NCBI RefSeq assembly: GCF_945859685.1
Contig: NC_079149.1
Span: 55,632,991 to 55,696,990, forward strand
Reading direction: 5' to 3'
Source of the DNA: Eupeodes corollae
Lineage: Eukaryota; Arthropoda; Insecta; Diptera; Syrphidae
Length of the DNA stretch: 64,000 nt
Shown here: positions 12,280 to 24,361 of the stretch, piece by piece
Layout of the letters: each line of letters starts with the position of its first letter
How positions within the stretch are numbered: the first letter of the stretch is position 1
Position numbers and translations under genes: made by a program
The notes under the pieces: model-generated
Told to the model about the DNA's origin: nothing
Databases searched by the model: none
Seen by the model: only the letters and a program-made list of their open reading frames with translations

Positions 12280-14039
12280 ATTTTTAAAAATTTGATGTAA
12301 AATTGGAAAAGAATTACCCTCGCAATGTCAACAATCACCTAGTATACACAATTTTAACCATGGAAAGTTTTGATAATTAGTTGAACCTCTCTATATTGAC
12401 CTAGGGTTAGCTAATTATTGAAAAACATAAACTGTGAACATTGTAAAGAATGGTATCATTATAAAAAAAAGTACGAACAACAATTAAGGATAGGTATGCG
12501 TATTAGTTTGTATATGGCTGTTGAAGATTGTTGAAGTTGCAAAAACTCAATTTTTGGAATTGAAATATCAGTACAACATATTATTAGTAAATAAATTCTC
12601 TAAATACTTTTAGTGCAAGACTTTTATGCACAAATAATTTAAAACAGTCAAATTACAAGATTCTCTGCAGGAGTTTTTTTAATTAACTAATCGGCTTTGG
12701 CAGTAGAATCACTGCAGAATAAAGGCAATGTTAAATACTGCTGTGTAGATAGAGTTTTTGTATTCGTGTATCAAAATCATTTTACCTGTTTTTCATTTTT
12801 AGACGGCAGTATCGTTTGATAACTCGTGTTAAGGCTGAATGAATGTGTTCGTAGAGTACAAAAACCATGAACTCATGAGACAATTTACAAAATGGAAAAC
12901 ATGCAAATAAAATACATATTCTTGTATTTTCTTAACATATCCTCTTTAAAACTGTTCATTTTTTAAGGTGAAATTTGTTCTGGTCTGAAATTCGCTTAAT
13001 TTTTAACAATTCTGTCTTACATTTTTGGGACGAAAGTTCAACGCTTTCAACTTTCAAATGGTATATAGGTATTAAACGAACTACTGCTGATGATTGAATA
13101 AATAAAATTAGGAACACCCTGTTACGTTACATATACCTAATTAATATGTAGAGCTTTTACGTAGTTTTATTTGACGTCAAAGTTAAGGGTTATAAGAGAC
13201 ATAAAAGTGTTCCTTTTTATCTTTTTATGCTTGGTTTGACAGCATGTGTCGATGATAGGGTAAGTTTTTTTTTACATATCGAAGCTTCAAATTACTTTCG
13301 ACGTAGTCTTGAACGTAAAAGGTAAATAATTTTCAATGAACATAAAATAGAATGTTCATCTTCAATCATATTATGCAATTGTTGCAAGACATCATTAATA
13401 TTAGTCGGTTGTGTTGTGATGTGTGTGTTCAATCGAGTTGACATGATTAAGAAAAGAATAGAAGTACTATTATTCAAATTTATAGTCAAGCAAGTACGTT
13501 TGTATTTTTGTATATTTTGTATTTGTATCAGTATTGACATTTACCTATATTTTGATGGTAATAATCAAAATAAAATAGCATTTTGACTTTCTAGTCTGTA
13601 AAATATGAACTAAAACTTCCTTAAATTGTTGAAAACTAGAAATATAAAGCAAAATCTCTAATTACTAAACTCAAGCCGTATTATCTATTTTGCAATCGGT
13701 CTAAAAGCAATTTTTTTTATTCCAGTGAATTATACAATTTTTCAGATTTTTGCAATATTGAAAATATTATGTGTTTGATGGTTAATTAAACTATTCGGCA
13801 AAATTACGTTATTTTTTCGTTGCAGCAACAACACTTTTTTAAAGAATTAAGATGTCATGCATTTGAATCTCACCTTTGAATTGGTTTTTAAAATATATGA
13901 CATTAAATTTGTTGAAGACATCCAAAAACGGGTTTGTAATGCTAAGTTTAAGCACCAAATATTTCTTAGCAATAAAAGAAATATTTGTTTGATTCTGCAA
14001 AGCCCAAATCTTTGTCTTCTAGTTTCTGAAAATTTTCAT

Positions 14040-14530
14040 TAATTTGTTTCTAATTTTGAGAAAACCTTGAATTGAATGCTTTTATAGTTAAAATATCTCT
14101 TCTAAATTCAAAAATACTCCTTTTCAGCATTATTTGTATAGTTTTTTTTTTTTAATATATTCAAAAATTTGAAATAATTGAATAAGACAACTGATTTGTT
14201 TCAAGAACAATACTTGCTGACAAAACATTTTGACTTTTTCTGTTGAATACGCGTTTAGCGTTTCTTTCAGATTAAAGACAGCTGAAATCTAATATCTCAT
14301 GGAGATTTTTCGAAAATTTATGAAGCACAATAAATATTTCAACTGGAATATTGAAGAAAAAAAAATTATAGATTTGGAAAGCCGTCATGGATTTTGTTGA
14401 AAGAAGCTACTCTATGAATTTAGATAGCTTCTAAAATCTTTATAATAATGTGTTATAATTCGATTTTTAAAAAGTAATATCTTAAAAACCTGAAAAAATT
14501 AAAGTCGGATCTGCTTCAAAACCTTTCGGA
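14040..14530 (+). repeat. Long repeat family D, diverged copy
   Basis: It shares the order of D blocks: GAAAACCTTGAAT, then an AAAAATACTCCTTTT..CATTAT block, then TTTTTCTGTTGAA, then CTACTCTATGAATTTA, then ATCTTAAAAACCTGA. It is the most diverged of the five copies, with no SINE insertion. Confidence 0.55.
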
Positions 14531-16093
14531 CAGATGCAATTTGATTGCCAGAAACAAAACCGTTTCTGTTAGTATAATTGGAACAAACAGAAACAAAAAA
14601 ATAAAGTTTCAATTCGTGTGTCTGGTTTTCTATAATAAGAGCCTCAATTAATTAACAACAGGTACTGCCTAAACTTTTTACAGGAAAAATTGTGACAGTT
14701 GTTAATCCTTAAATGGAATGTTTTTAAAAGGATTCTAATTGCAGCAGAAAATGAAAAAAAAACTGCTGATGAAAGGGGTTTCACCTCATTACATAAATTT
14801 AAATAAGTAATTGGAACATTGTAGGGGATAAAGAATTTATTTCTTTGAGTAAGGGTACGTGACTTTAAATATAATGAATTTCAGTACATTCGATTTTATT
14901 GATTTAACACCCAAGATATAATTGTTTATTGAACGAATGTATTTTTGAGATGTGTGTTTTTTTGTAATTATACAATTTTTTATTTTTCACGGAATAGTCT
15001 ATTCCAAATTGTCAAATAATCATAACAATAATAATATTTCACAAATAGGTAGATAGATATTATGATGCGTCATCATCTTTCAAGATACTTGACTCTCCTT
15101 TTATTTTGTATGCGATTACATCAGCAATCTGATGTCAATATATGATCTCATAAAGCTTGCAAATTTCAGATGATTCATTCCTTTTAGGGAATAATTCTGT
15201 ATAAGATGAATAAGGACTCTGGTGATAGAAGGCTAGTTTTTATTTTTTAAATGGGAAGGAATACAAATAAAAACAAAGTTAAGCACACCCTAAAATGGTC
15301 TTAATCCTTTTTGTAATAAAATGTACGGCTGAGCAAATTTCTAAAAAAAAAACATTACGAATTTCAGATTTTTGCTATAGTCTATCTTGGAGTAGCTGGG
15401 TAGTAAAATATGCGACACATTACAAAATAAGTAAAATTAAACAATAACTATTTTATTTATAAAGATATAAATGTCGATTAAAATACAATTAATTTGAAAC
15501 AGGTGGATACGGCTTTATGTAATAAGTGTTTCTTTAGTTCATTTTCTGAGAAAAGTTATCTGTGGAATCATAGTTAGTGCGAAGGATTTTTACACCAGGT
15601 ATGTATTCATATTCATTCGCGTTTAGGAAAATTAATTTTAAATGATCAATACTAAGAAAGATCATAAAACCCATTCTTATTGTTAGAACAAATGCCTTTA
15701 TTATATCCCCCATAAAATCCTTTTTGAATAACTAGTTTTAGATGATCTCAATATTATAGTACTTTGTATTTAAATCTAATGGTATGCAATTTTATTATTA
15801 TTTTAAGATAAAACTTACATAATTACTTTTTTAATAAAATAAAAGGCTTTATTTGGATCTCACCTGAAATGAAATAAAAAAAACAAAAACATTAAAACAG
15901 TGTTTTACTGTTACAGTCAGATTTAAAAAAAAATTATCTCACAGTGGTAAATGGGTAATACCAGAACAAGAAGTTACATAGATCATAAAAGGTAATTTTC
16001 ACTTTATTTCTAGAATACATTTTTCAAATAAACACAATCTTCCTGAACAAATAAAATATATACATACATAGATGTTGAAATTTTAAAAATCAA
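14531..16093. other. No feature seen
   Basis: AT-rich sequence. No conserved frame, repeat-family match or splice-flanked exon was recognised on either strand. Confidence 0.5.
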
Positions 16094-16755
16094 GTTTTCT
16101 AATGGATACTTGACAATTTTCAATGTAATTTGTGAACGCAACTATAAGAGCGTTTTAAGTGTCGAAGCTAATTCTTGGCTAGTAAGCAAAAAATGCGTTA
16201 TTGGTGCGGTTTCAATTCATTCTCAAAAAATAACTGTTTAGTGTGGATTGCACACTTTTTAGTCGACGATAACGATCGTCACGTTATTGTGAATTTACAG
16301 CCGTCATTATTACTGACTTTTTTTCGAATTGAATGAAATGGTCTTGGACATGTGGTTTTAACAGGTTAGTGTCACAAGCTACACAGAACAACTTACAAAC
16401 GATTTATTAAAGACAAAATTTGACAAGCGGCGTGATATCTCACAAAACGGACCTCTCGATTGCCTGGTTTGATTTAACGCCTCTAGACTATTTTCTTTAG
16501 GACTAAGGTAAGTCATTTGCTTAGGCCAATAAGCCGTCGAATATTGTTGAAGTTCATAACCAATATCGAAGCGAGATAGCAGAGAAATTAGTGAGAGTCA
16601 TTGAAAATTAGATTTAAAGAATTAAACTTTGCAAAAGAACTTGGAGTGGCCATATGAACGAAGTCCAGTTCCATTCACAAACATTTTGATTGCACTTCAA
16701 GCGGATAATGAAGTTTTTGAAATATTGGCGTTTATTTAAAGCCCTTAATGGAAAC
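16094..16755 (+). mobile_element. Mariner family M1 relic, internally deleted
   Basis: The left end TTTTCTAATGGATACTTGAC and the imperfect inverted right end TTAAAGCCCTTAATGGAAA delimit the element. Between them, broken frames give the expected order of mariner blocks: VDDNDRHVIVN near 16262, DMWF near 16347, then LTPLDYF near 16478, ANKPS near 16525 and GHMNEVQFHSQTF near 16650. The QDGATCHTA block around the second catalytic Asp is replaced and several stops are present. The N-terminal DNA-binding part is absent, so the copy is a short deletion derivative. Related copies sit at 20447, 29751 and 58252. Confidence 0.75.
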
Positions 16756-17629
16756 ATTTCATATGATTAAGTTCTTTTTAAAGAAATTTCGCCAACATAC
16801 TTACTCATAAGAATGATTTCAATCCTTTTTTTATACTTACTTATTGATCAAAACAAATATTTAAGTTATATTTTTAAATTGATTTGTCGTAAAACAGGAA
16901 CACAAATAAATTTGAGTTTAATATTTCATACATCATTCAAAAATTCTTTTTACGTTGATAGGAAGTGAAACAACAAAAATGCCATCAATAAATCGGAAAT
17001 AGAATGTGTGTCTTAAATTTTAAATGAATAACATGGCTAGCTGCCATTTTTTTAATCTTGAGTGCAACTGAACTTTTGTTATATGGAAAAGAAGTTAGGT
17101 ATATTTTACAATGAACAAAACGTGATAAACTTACCTATTGGAAATAAAGCATGATAAATTGTTAAAACTTAGTTTAAACTTTGTTAGTTTTCCTGAAAGT
17201 TCAAAACCGTTTTCATGTGTAACTATTTCATTCACGAGTAAATATGGAAAAATGTGAAATTCTATCAAGGAACAACAGAGTTTAAAAATTAATTGAAGGA
17301 GGTGAGTTAATCCAGGCTTCATTTCATTTTCTACAAAAAACCAATATGCGAATTTGTAAATTTATTTTATGAAACTGCAAGGAATTGTTGAGGACAAAAA
17401 AAAAAGGAAAATTTGCAATAAAAAATTTAAAAAAACTCAATTTTCAATGGTCGTATTAATACGTTTATAGACTTCTTCATAATTCATAAACCAAAGGGCT
17501 TTGCAATAAGGGTTTTCATTGTGATATGATAAATGGTTTCAAAAACGATTTAACCACACCTCGAAAAACAAAAGCACTTTTGGATTGTTTGTGAAGCAAA
17601 TTCTCGGTTGGCAATAGTGAAAATGCTGC
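16756..17629. other. No feature seen
   Basis: AT-rich spacer between two mariner relics. The 63-codon minus frame at 17131-17322 has no recognisable family and no repeat counterpart in the window. Confidence 0.45.
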
Positions 17630-17770
17630 AGAACATGGAAAAGGATGTCAAAAATGGAATCCGTGTGGTTCTCTTAAGAATAACTCCGAACATTGCTGCT
17701 TTAGACCGTAGTGTTGATAAAAACTCAGGTTAGTCGATTCCTCGTTGATCATTGGAATTATAGACAGCAC
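17630..17770 (+). mobile_element. Mariner transposase fragment
   Basis: The frame near 17690 reads NIAALDRSVDKNSG, then a stop, then SIPR, a stop and SLEL. This matches the mariner linker block ENIAAV..SV..D...SIPRRSQEL found intact at 25740-25820 in this window. It covers only the region between the DNA-binding and catalytic domains. The copy's ends were not found. Confidence 0.55.
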
Positions 17771-17865
17771 AATTTTTTAAAGACAGCACAATTTTTTTGC
17801 ATATACAGATCAGTAGATCAGTTAACAGAAGAACTTAAGCTTGTTCATATCAGCAACATTTTATG

Positions 17866-18253
17866 GGTGTTTTCATAAATGTCTGCCTAACTTAGACCTG
17901 ATTTAGATATGTTTATAAAGTCAGATTTGCGATCGAACAAACGCAGATAAGTTGCAGAGGATATGTTCACAAACGTCATAAATGACATCAGAGTCCTGCA
18001 GATTGCAAATCCATATTTAAGGTATGGACAAAATTCTTTATCGAGGACGGTGTTCTTTAAAATCAAGAAAGTTGATATTTTTTTTTGTTGATGTTTTGGT
18101 TATCAAAAAAATCTATCGCCGGTTATTTCTACTTTTTTTCTGATGTTTTTGAACATTCTGTAATCATTTGAAATTGTACTTAAGCTGCAGGCCTGCACAT
18201 GTTCAGCAGAATCGTTGTGTTCATTAATAATTGTCGAGGTTTATGAAAACACC
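17866..18253. mobile_element. MITE-like element with 14-bp inverted ends
   Basis: GGTGTTTTCATAAA at 17866-17879 is inverted as TTTATGAAAACACC at 18240-18253, giving a 388-bp unit with no coding sequence. A clear target duplication was not resolved (flanks TTTATG and TTTTCT). The size and structure are those of a miniature inverted-repeat element, but only one copy is visible here. Confidence 0.55.
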
Positions 18254-20119
18254 TTTTCTTTGCTGATTGGACCATTAAAATGCTTCACAAATATGCTTCA
18301 TAAAATAAAGGATAAAGTTCTGCCATTGCATTTGGCTGATGTCGTTTTCTATTGCTGATTGCATACTTTTCTTTTAACACTGAAATAAACATTCATTAAT
18401 TTGACTTAAAACACACTCGTTGTTGTTGTATAAGAATGTGATTTGGCCCTGTAAAAATGACGATGTTTCGGCCTCTTATATATTATGGAATTAATACGTA
18501 TGCTCTTTTTTGGTTTAATGTAAGGATTTGAATTTATTCGAAATAAATTTAGGAAAGTACGACGAATAGATAACTTTAAAACATAGATTCTTGAAAAGGC
18601 ATATGTATAAACACATCAAACATTAATCAAGTGATTATCCAGGAGTTTGATTTTTTTCACAAAAGAAAAATACAAAGGGCAACGTTAATTAAAGACGTGT
18701 TTAATTTTTGTTTCTTATCGGCTTCTGCAATTTTGTATTTCCATTAGAATGGAACCGATTTTTTATTACATGACTTAAATATTCAACTCCTTTGATATTC
18801 CTTTCTCATTCATACTATACATAATTATTGTAATTATATGAAATGTCAAAGCCAATGGATAGTTTCAAGGACATATACAAAATAAATTTAACGTCATTTA
18901 TTGGACTATGTAATGTATACCTTGTCCTCCTCAAAACAAATCGATTAAAAGCTAACCAAGCAGCGCACCCTTCACAACAACATACGTACATACATAATGT
19001 ACATTCAACATAAATATTTAATCATCTTATTAAAATGTCACTCAAATTGGAAATAAAGTATTGGTCAGTAATTGAGTGTTAAAGTTTGGGTAAGGTACGA
19101 GTATACAAAACTATTATATCTAACTTACTATACAATTTTCTTACAGAAAAACTGCGATTTATCGTATACCTATCTTAAATCTAATCAGTATCCGTACATA
19201 ATTTATACACATTTTTAAGTATGCATAAAAGCTTATTTTCTTTTTTGGTAACGGTGCCAACAAAAGAAACCGGAAGCATGGTAGACCATTTATTGCTTTT
19301 TACCGAAAAGTGTTGCGTTTTTATAGTTTTGTAATAAATGGCTTGACACAGAGTCCAGAAAGCATTACATTATTCACAAGAACTCAATTGTTCATAAGAA
19401 AACAATTAAGCAATATGAAATAAATATGATAGTTGAGCGAAAAATTGTACTTCAGAATTGTCTTGTCTAAGCTCTGATTGTCTTATATTCAGTTTTTCAA
19501 AATATTGTGTATCAGAATGTTGTATGAAAAATGAGTGGTTCACATAACAATGTATCTCAAAATATTGTTCCTTAAACTGGTCGACAAGGTTTTTATTCAT
19601 GGCAATTTAATTGCACCCTTCTTATGGTTTTTGGTGACCTTAATACAAATTTACTCATAAACGCATTTTTCAAAAACAAGATAGCTTAAATTTCTCAAAC
19701 CTTCATAAAGATTCGAATGAAGGCTAATAACAACTGAGAATTTCCAGAAGATACTAAAGCTATTTAAAATGTATCTAATTTATTGTTTATTGATATGTTG
19801 AGTTTTCCTTTAGCCTTAAAAACTGTATTTAGTTGCCTTTAGCATTTTTAAAAGAGCAAATTTTAAAAGCCTGATGTGATAAAAAAATTTATAGGTGAAA
19901 TTCGAATTATTTTAACTCTAAAAAAATATTTTGTGGTGTTTGTGTAAAACGTAATTTAAAAAAAAAATTATTTGTTTAAAATAATGTTAAAGGAATACAT
20001 ATGAACACAAACACGCATTATGTGAAGATTAATAGAGCGATATTTAATATACGTATTTTAATTTTGTACACTATCCAATCTTTGCGTAAGAAAGCTTATT
20101 ACTAATCTAAAAGGTTGTC
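18254..20119. other. No feature seen
   Basis: AT-rich sequence with scattered short ATACATACAT-type runs (around 18990). No coding or repeat-family signal was recognised. Confidence 0.5.
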
Positions 20120-20447
20120 AAATGAGAACATGGCAACATTTTTAATTATTAAACACAAACCATTTGCTATATTTCATTTCGTATTTATTATCGGCTTGAA
20201 GTTCAATCAGAACATTTATGAATGCAACTCGACTTCGTTCATATGGCCGTTTTCCACCGGCCGGCGAAACTTTTACAATTGTTCACTCATTTCGACCGAA
20301 AAGGTCACTATTTCGCGTTCAATATTGACTCTTACAATTTAACGTAGCCTTGGAGAAAGTAGTTTAGAGGCATTAAATGGCACGAACAGGGCGGCCAATC
20401 GACTGGCTTATTTCAAGTCAAGTCACTATTGGAAAACCCGATGAATA
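20120..20447 (-). mobile_element. Mariner family M1 mini-copy
   Basis: On the minus strand it starts with the M1 end GGGTTTTCCAATAGTGACTT. After only a few bases it enters the third catalytic block (WPPCSCH..PLNYFLQGYVK, near 20400-20345). It then runs to the C-terminal block GHMNEV-like at 20250, with 3' sequence matching 16650-16755. Everything between the 5' end and the third Asp block is deleted, leaving about 330 bp. The catalytic Asp itself is mutated to His. Confidence 0.7.
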
Positions 20448-21949
20448 TAATGAACATTTTTTTTAAATTTGAAGCCCCAATACTTATGGTTGCTAGTAAA
20501 GAACAATTCAAAATATTAAGCCTAGAAAAAAATATTATTTATATTTTGTAAAATGTTCCTGTATTTCATGTAAACATTATCAAGGAGTGTCAACACAAAT
20601 TAAGCAGGTGACGAGGACAGCCTTTATCTACATTATAATTTTTTCATTCCAATTAAACTTGAAAATGGGTTATAATTCATTCATTTCACACTTCTGGTGT
20701 TTATCCTCCGCAAATACATACAAGGTAAAATGCTGCTTTAGGTGAAAAACAGCAAAATATTTATTCGAAAGTCTAGTTTTTTTTGTTGCGTTGTTTTTAA
20801 TAAATAATATGTTAAGAACACATCCAGTATATAGCTGGAACGTTGAAATAAAGACATCCGAACACTATTTATGAGATACCTCATACCAGCGTGAAGATTT
20901 ATCCAACGCGAACGCGCATCATTGCCGTTGCCTTCATGATGTAAAGAAATACGATTAATCCAAGAATAATATTTTAAAAATCTTGTTTTTTCCATTTAAT
21001 TTAATTTCAAGGAAAATTTTAATACCAAATGTTTTTGCTTCGATTTAAGAGGCAGTGGATTGAAAAGATACATCAAGGCACACATCAGGCAAATAAAAGA
21101 AATTGATTTAATTGGCGCCATTAAACTGAAGTACCTACATACATATATGTATAGTGTACATATCTAACAGAGCGCCATTGAAAATTTACTTTTATGGCAT
21201 TGACATTGAATTGAATGAGGTTGAAATATGGATACAGCAGTGTTAAAAATTCATTTTCAAATCATTATTATTATAAATTAGCCAACAAAATGAAGGAGCA
21301 TATTTTTACAATAGTCAAAATTGGTAATATTGAAATAAATTAAAAAGCATTTCAAGGATTTACTTTTTTTCATTTTGAAACAGTTTTTTGTTTCTAAAAT
21401 ACTATTACACGCACAATTTCTATTAATTTTCTTTTTTACGGAGAGTCAAATATTTTAGTACATCCTATATTGCCAGGACATAAGGATGACTGGTTTATTT
21501 GGTAATAAATTCTGTTTATAAATAAAATTTTACATACAGAGGCATATTACAACAAAAGAATGTTACTTGAAATGCTTCATATTTTAAAAATAGAAAATAC
21601 AACAAATAGACGATCAAATTGTGCATTTAACTATTTTGAATTGTTTATACATTACGCATTAAAGTAACCAATAACGCTAGCTACTTCAATTAAATTTTAT
21701 ATTTTACGTTGTAACGTGATACATTTTAAAAAAAATAAGTAGGTAAACTTTTTTTTATAACACAAACATATATTTACCTTGAATATTTTAAGACAAAAAG
21801 TTATATTACGTCCAGAATAATTTTATGCGACGAAGAAAAACGTTTTGGGAAAAATCGAAGTAACAGTTTTTTACAAAAACTAAAAAAAAAAAACTAAACT
21901 TGATTCTGGACTCTAAAATATTTTCAAAAATTAAAGATATTCCCTTAAA
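20448..21949. other. No gene seen
   Basis: AT-rich stretch. The 85-codon minus frame at 20738-20995 has a more GC-rich core near 20880-20945 but no recognisable motif and no convincing splice boundaries. Confidence 0.4.
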
Positions 21950-22110
21950 ATTATTTTTTTTTGTACAAAATACTATTTTTATCATTTACAAAAATCAAAT
22001 TTATAGATTTTTTAATAAAAAATAACAATCTACAAAAACACGACACAAAATTGGTAAAACTGATTTTCGACCCGAATATCTCGAGAATGAATAAAGTCAT
22101 TGACTTAAAT
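21950..22110 (-). repeat. Inverted unit of repeat family A
   Basis: On the minus strand this matches the internal unit of family A (a GATATT..GTCGAAAATCA..TTTTACCAA block followed by TTGTAGAT and a T-rich run). It faces the plus-oriented copy that begins at 22139, giving a local head-to-head arrangement. Confidence 0.5.
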
Positions 22111-22138
22111 TATTTCCTTCTATACATTTTTTTTATAA

Positions 22139-23451
22139 AGAGGATGGAATGCGGCCCACAGTAATTACTTCCCGTCCCGTCTGTCGATTTATCTTGTTTA
22201 AAACTTTAACTTCAATGTTCATAACAATATTTTGTGTTTGGGTAAGAAATTAAAGTCAATATCTTTGTTGTTCTTATATTTGAGTTGCAAAACATTTCTC
22301 TTCAATTGTTTGTTGATTTTGTAGGTTTTCGTGTTTTGTAAAAAAAAGTTGTAAGTTAATTTTTTTTTCAAAATAAGCTTAAAACTACCAATAATATTTT
22401 GCATATGATAAGAAAGTTTGATTTCAAAATCTGTTTTTGTTGACGAGATCTTTATTCAAAATCAATTTTTACCAATTTTAGTAGCAGTAGTACCCGTGGC
22501 GTGATAGTGAGTAGAACTGTCATGTCAGAGGTCTTGGGTTCGATCCCTACCCATGCTATCTAAAGTTTTTTTTTTCACCTGTGCGATGAGTTGACAAATC
22601 ATGAAATGTGCTCTCTTAAATTAGTCGTTTGGATTCGGCTTAAAACTGTAGGTCATCTCCATTCCTGACAACATTACTCGCACGCAGGAATGGTTGAGAG
22701 TTGTAAGTCACTAGGCTTTAGTTCTCAACGGATTGTATTTAGTAGCAGTTTTTGAAAGCTTTTATTTTGCATATAACAAATAAGGATTGGATTTTTCTAA
22801 GACCAATACCTTACATTAACAACAAAATTTAGCACAGAATGAATCATTTTGAAATCAATATCTTCATTTATTCCTGATATATCAAGAATCGTACACCATT
22901 TTTTACCAATTTTGTGTATTTTTTTTGTAGATTTTTTTAATGAAAAATCCGAAAACAATATTTTAAATTTTTGAAAAGATGGTTAAGTTGACAAATAATT
23001 TTAACAACTTTGAGTTTTTTTTTTGGAGAAAAAACTGTCAATTAGATTTTTTTTTTAATTTACCAGATATCAAACGTTATTCTTTGTTGAAGATAAAATC
23101 AGTTTATTGTTCATAAATCGTTAAATAAATGTTTTTCAAAAATATACTAGATTGGTATCACGTCACAATATACAATGAACAATTTATTTGAAGTTGCTAG
23201 CATTATTGGTTTAAAAGATATTTTGAGTTAACCGAAATTTTCACTTTTTTTAAATTGCTTTGGTAAAAAAAACACCCACTCAATTTGTTTGAGAGTCTTT
23301 TCTGCATCTTTCTACATTATTATCTGTATAACAATTTTGTTCGACGTCGACATCTAAAGCTAATTGCTCTTGAGCTATGGACGACGAAAAAACCTTACCG
23401 AACTTACGTACACACGCATGCAAGGACATCTCTCTAAAAATCATTACCCGT
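22139..23451 (+). repeat. Long repeat family A, copy 1
   Basis: It begins with the shared GGATG-AATGC..CCCACA..AATTACTTCCC..CCCGTCTGTCGATTT block. It has T-rich internal units, then TTGCTATGGTAAAAAAAACC-type sequence (near 23255), CTTTCTGCATCTTTCT and GAGCTATG.ACGACGAAAAAA. It stops at CTCTCTAAAAATC (23451), where family B starts. Copies at 34340 and 45140 continue past that point into a CAATAACTTCCT..GG.AAGTTAAAAA end that is missing here. A SINE is inserted at 22489-22737. Confidence 0.7.
22489..22737 (+). mobile_element. tRNA-derived SINE, copy 2
   Basis: A 249-bp copy flanked by the 12-bp duplication TTTAGTAGCAGT (22477-22488 and 22738-22749). The B box GGTTCGATCCC is intact at 22537-22547 and the A-box region is TGGCGTGATAG near 22497. 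It lacks the 166-bp insert of copy 1. Its tail ends at CAACGGATTGTA, shorter than copy 1. It sits inside repeat family A and is therefore younger than it. Confidence 0.88.
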
Positions 23452-24215
23452 GTTATTTTTTGGAAAATCTATCAATAGTATAGTAGGATTTTAAACGAAT
23501 AACAAAAACAATATCCGCAGTAAGAATACTACCGATAAAAGTTAAAGTAGAATCCTACTACAGATGGGTTTTTGCCATTTATACGAGTCTCGAATAGGTC
23601 TTACGTGATTTCGTTCTCAAATGTTGTTACGATTGATATTGCATTTGTATCTCAATGGCTGTGTTCGTTGAGTAGTTGTGCATTTAGAATCATGTGATTT
23701 CCATTGGGGAAAAAACTCAATCTGTTACTGTTGATATTATTTAGTTTTGTTAATGACAATTATGAAGGAAAAAACAATAGAAAAGATAATTAAGATTTGC
23801 TATGCTTCCACCAAAGGTTTATCTCAGCTTAAATTGAATAAATCTTTTTGGTGTTTTCACCGCACAAGAAGATTTAAAAATGATAAGGTTTGAACGGACT
23901 TTCTTAAATGCAAATGGTGTTTCGATGTTTGTTATGAAGTGCAAGTGAGATAGTTTGATTCGTGTCAACAATGAATAGTTCAGCACCATATATTTAAGAA
24001 TAGGTTATTTTTAAATTTATTTAAAACAAAACTATATTTTTGTACACAAACATGCAAATAAACAGACCATAATGCATTATCTGTAAAAGCAACTTCTCCA
24101 CACAGGTTTTCCTTCACAAATTTTGACTAGACTTCAATGCCCGACCGGAATCGAGTCGAATCAAGCCCATTTTAACTTAAGGTATATATGGAATTAAAGC
24201 GAGCTTCAAGCTCGA
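23452..24215 (+). repeat. Long repeat family B, copy 2
   Basis: A 764-bp plus-strand counterpart of 1099-352. It starts CATTACCCGTG and ends at the palindrome CGAGCTTCAAGCTCG. Similar blocks run along the full length, for example AACAAAAACAATATCCG, TACGATTGATATTGCAT and AATAAACAGACCATAATGCA. The translation of the first 200 bp recalls that of copy 1 but is interrupted. Its left edge is flush with a truncated family A copy. Confidence 0.75.
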
Positions 24216-24361
24216 TTCAACACCACATGTTAACGTAGTAGTCTACGAAAAAAACCCCTTCTTGAAGTTTTAATTTTACGTCAAAGCTGAAATTGTTAAT
24301 TTTTTTCTTTTCTTTTTGAAAATTGTCTATTTTATTAGTTTAAGTTATTTTTACTTGCGAC

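Larger units (their letters stand above)
8721..14039. other. Long intergenic or intronic stretch without genes
   Basis: Apart from the GAATG-rich patch and a short Tc1-like end described separately, this is AT-rich sequence with poly(A/T) runs. Open frames at 9849, 10593, 12156 and 13292 show no family resemblance and no splice-flanked coding structure. Confidence 0.5.

Noticed and set aside
13292..13540. An 82-codon minus-strand frame
   Set aside because: Low-complexity Thr/Asn/Ile composition over a TG-rich patch, with no family resemblance and no splice context.
20738..20995. Minus-strand frame considered as a missing Gdap2 CRAL-TRIO exon
   Set aside because: The translation shares no block with the family C-terminus, and acceptor and donor sites are not in place.
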